DNA of 64,000 bases from Methylophaga pinxianii (GTDB lineage: Bacteria > Pseudomonadota > Gammaproteobacteria > Nitrosococcales > Methylophagaceae). The first letter of the stretch is position 1; each line of letters begins with the position of its first letter. The stretch covers positions 16,828 through 80,827 of the forward strand of contig NZ_JAJAEO010000179.1 in the NCBI RefSeq assembly GCF_020447225.1. The letters run 5' to 3'. A program made the position numbers and the translations under genes. This document shows positions 63,907 through 64,000 of the stretch, piece after piece. Under the pieces are notes generated by a model that saw only the letters and a program-made list of their open reading frames with translations, was not told the origin of the DNA and ran no database searches.

Positions 63907-64000
63907 GGTCTGTTGATCTTTGGTGGTTAAATATTGAGCAGCATGGTGACTCGGTATAATTGTAGTTCACCACAAACAACTATCACACCCAATCACCATG
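63907..64000 (+). other. Window edge: promoter-like site and possible next gene or insertion-sequence end
   Basis: A perfect -10 TATAAT (63955-63960) with TATTGA 17 bases upstream, then an ATG at the very last bases (63998). The GGGTCTGTTGATC start after the stop codon resembles ends of IS5-like elements, but too little is visible to decide. Confidence 0.25.

Overview
The window reads as chromosomal DNA of a marine-type methylotrophic gammaproteobacterium, most like Methylophaga or a close relative. Supporting evidence: a PQQ precursor peptide gene (pqqA, 42219-42290), a formaldehyde-activating-enzyme paralogue (1556-2107), a SoxYZ-like carrier of the kind linked to quinoprotein dehydrogenases (20339-21139), and typical gammaproteobacterial gene pairs (ybbA-ybbP/tesA, yhiI-rbbA-yhhJ). 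Genus assignment is inference. No rRNA, tRNA, CRISPR array, prophage or complete insertion sequence was seen.

Layout. 0-7 kb: dacB, the fae paralogue, a ypfJ metallopeptidase, then small stress-type genes (ferritin-like DUF2383, hemerythrin, a zinc-ribbon membrane protein, acidic secreted proteins) and a 650-base gene-free stretch. 7.6-11 kb: a hybrid sensor kinase overlapping a substrate-binding lipoprotein. 11-18.4 kb: DUF1232, fumC, DUF2789, mtgA, ybbP-ybbA and divergent tesA. 18.4-21.9 kb: a periplasmic sulfite dehydrogenase pair (cytochrome c plus molybdopterin subunit), the SoxYZ-like carrier and a HAD phosphatase. 22-27 kb: a yhiI-rbbA-yhhJ exporter. 27-34 kb: small secreted proteins, NAD malic enzyme, a siderophore-type TonB receptor with a Fur-like site, a cupin, an FMN reductase and an HTH protein with a lysine-rich tail. 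34-44 kb: signalling genes (HDOD, chemoreceptor, GAF-GGDEF), an acyltransferase, a cold-shock gene with a long leader, an MscS channel, the lone pqqA, a TetR regulator and small membrane proteins.

44.7-57.8 kb is the most striking part: a zinc-starvation island. It has three transcription units. One is a divergent pair, a MacB/LolD-like ABC transporter and a DUF3299 protein. The second is a five-gene operon: CcmA-type ATPase, TonB receptor, two DUF3526 permeases and a COG0523 GTPase. The third is a six-gene operon: MerC-like protein, DksA2 with a broken zinc finger, a second COG0523 GTPase, DUF1826, a His-rich ZrgA-like protein and the Zur repressor. Each is preceded by a related 17-bp palindrome (46657-46673, 53970-53986, 57717-57733). 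These share a pattern close to the known gammaproteobacterial Zur box, so Zur probably controls all three and itself. The TonB/CcmA/DUF3526/COG0523 operon is the best candidate for an undescribed system, probably zinc or zinc-complex uptake or handling.

57.8-64 kb: a PAS-GGDEF-EAL protein with a CZB-like tail, a tandem ribbon-helix-helix protein, a single-domain voltage-gated cation channel, a lipocalin, an SLC13-type transporter with RCK_C domains, and at the edge a possible start of another gene or insertion sequence.
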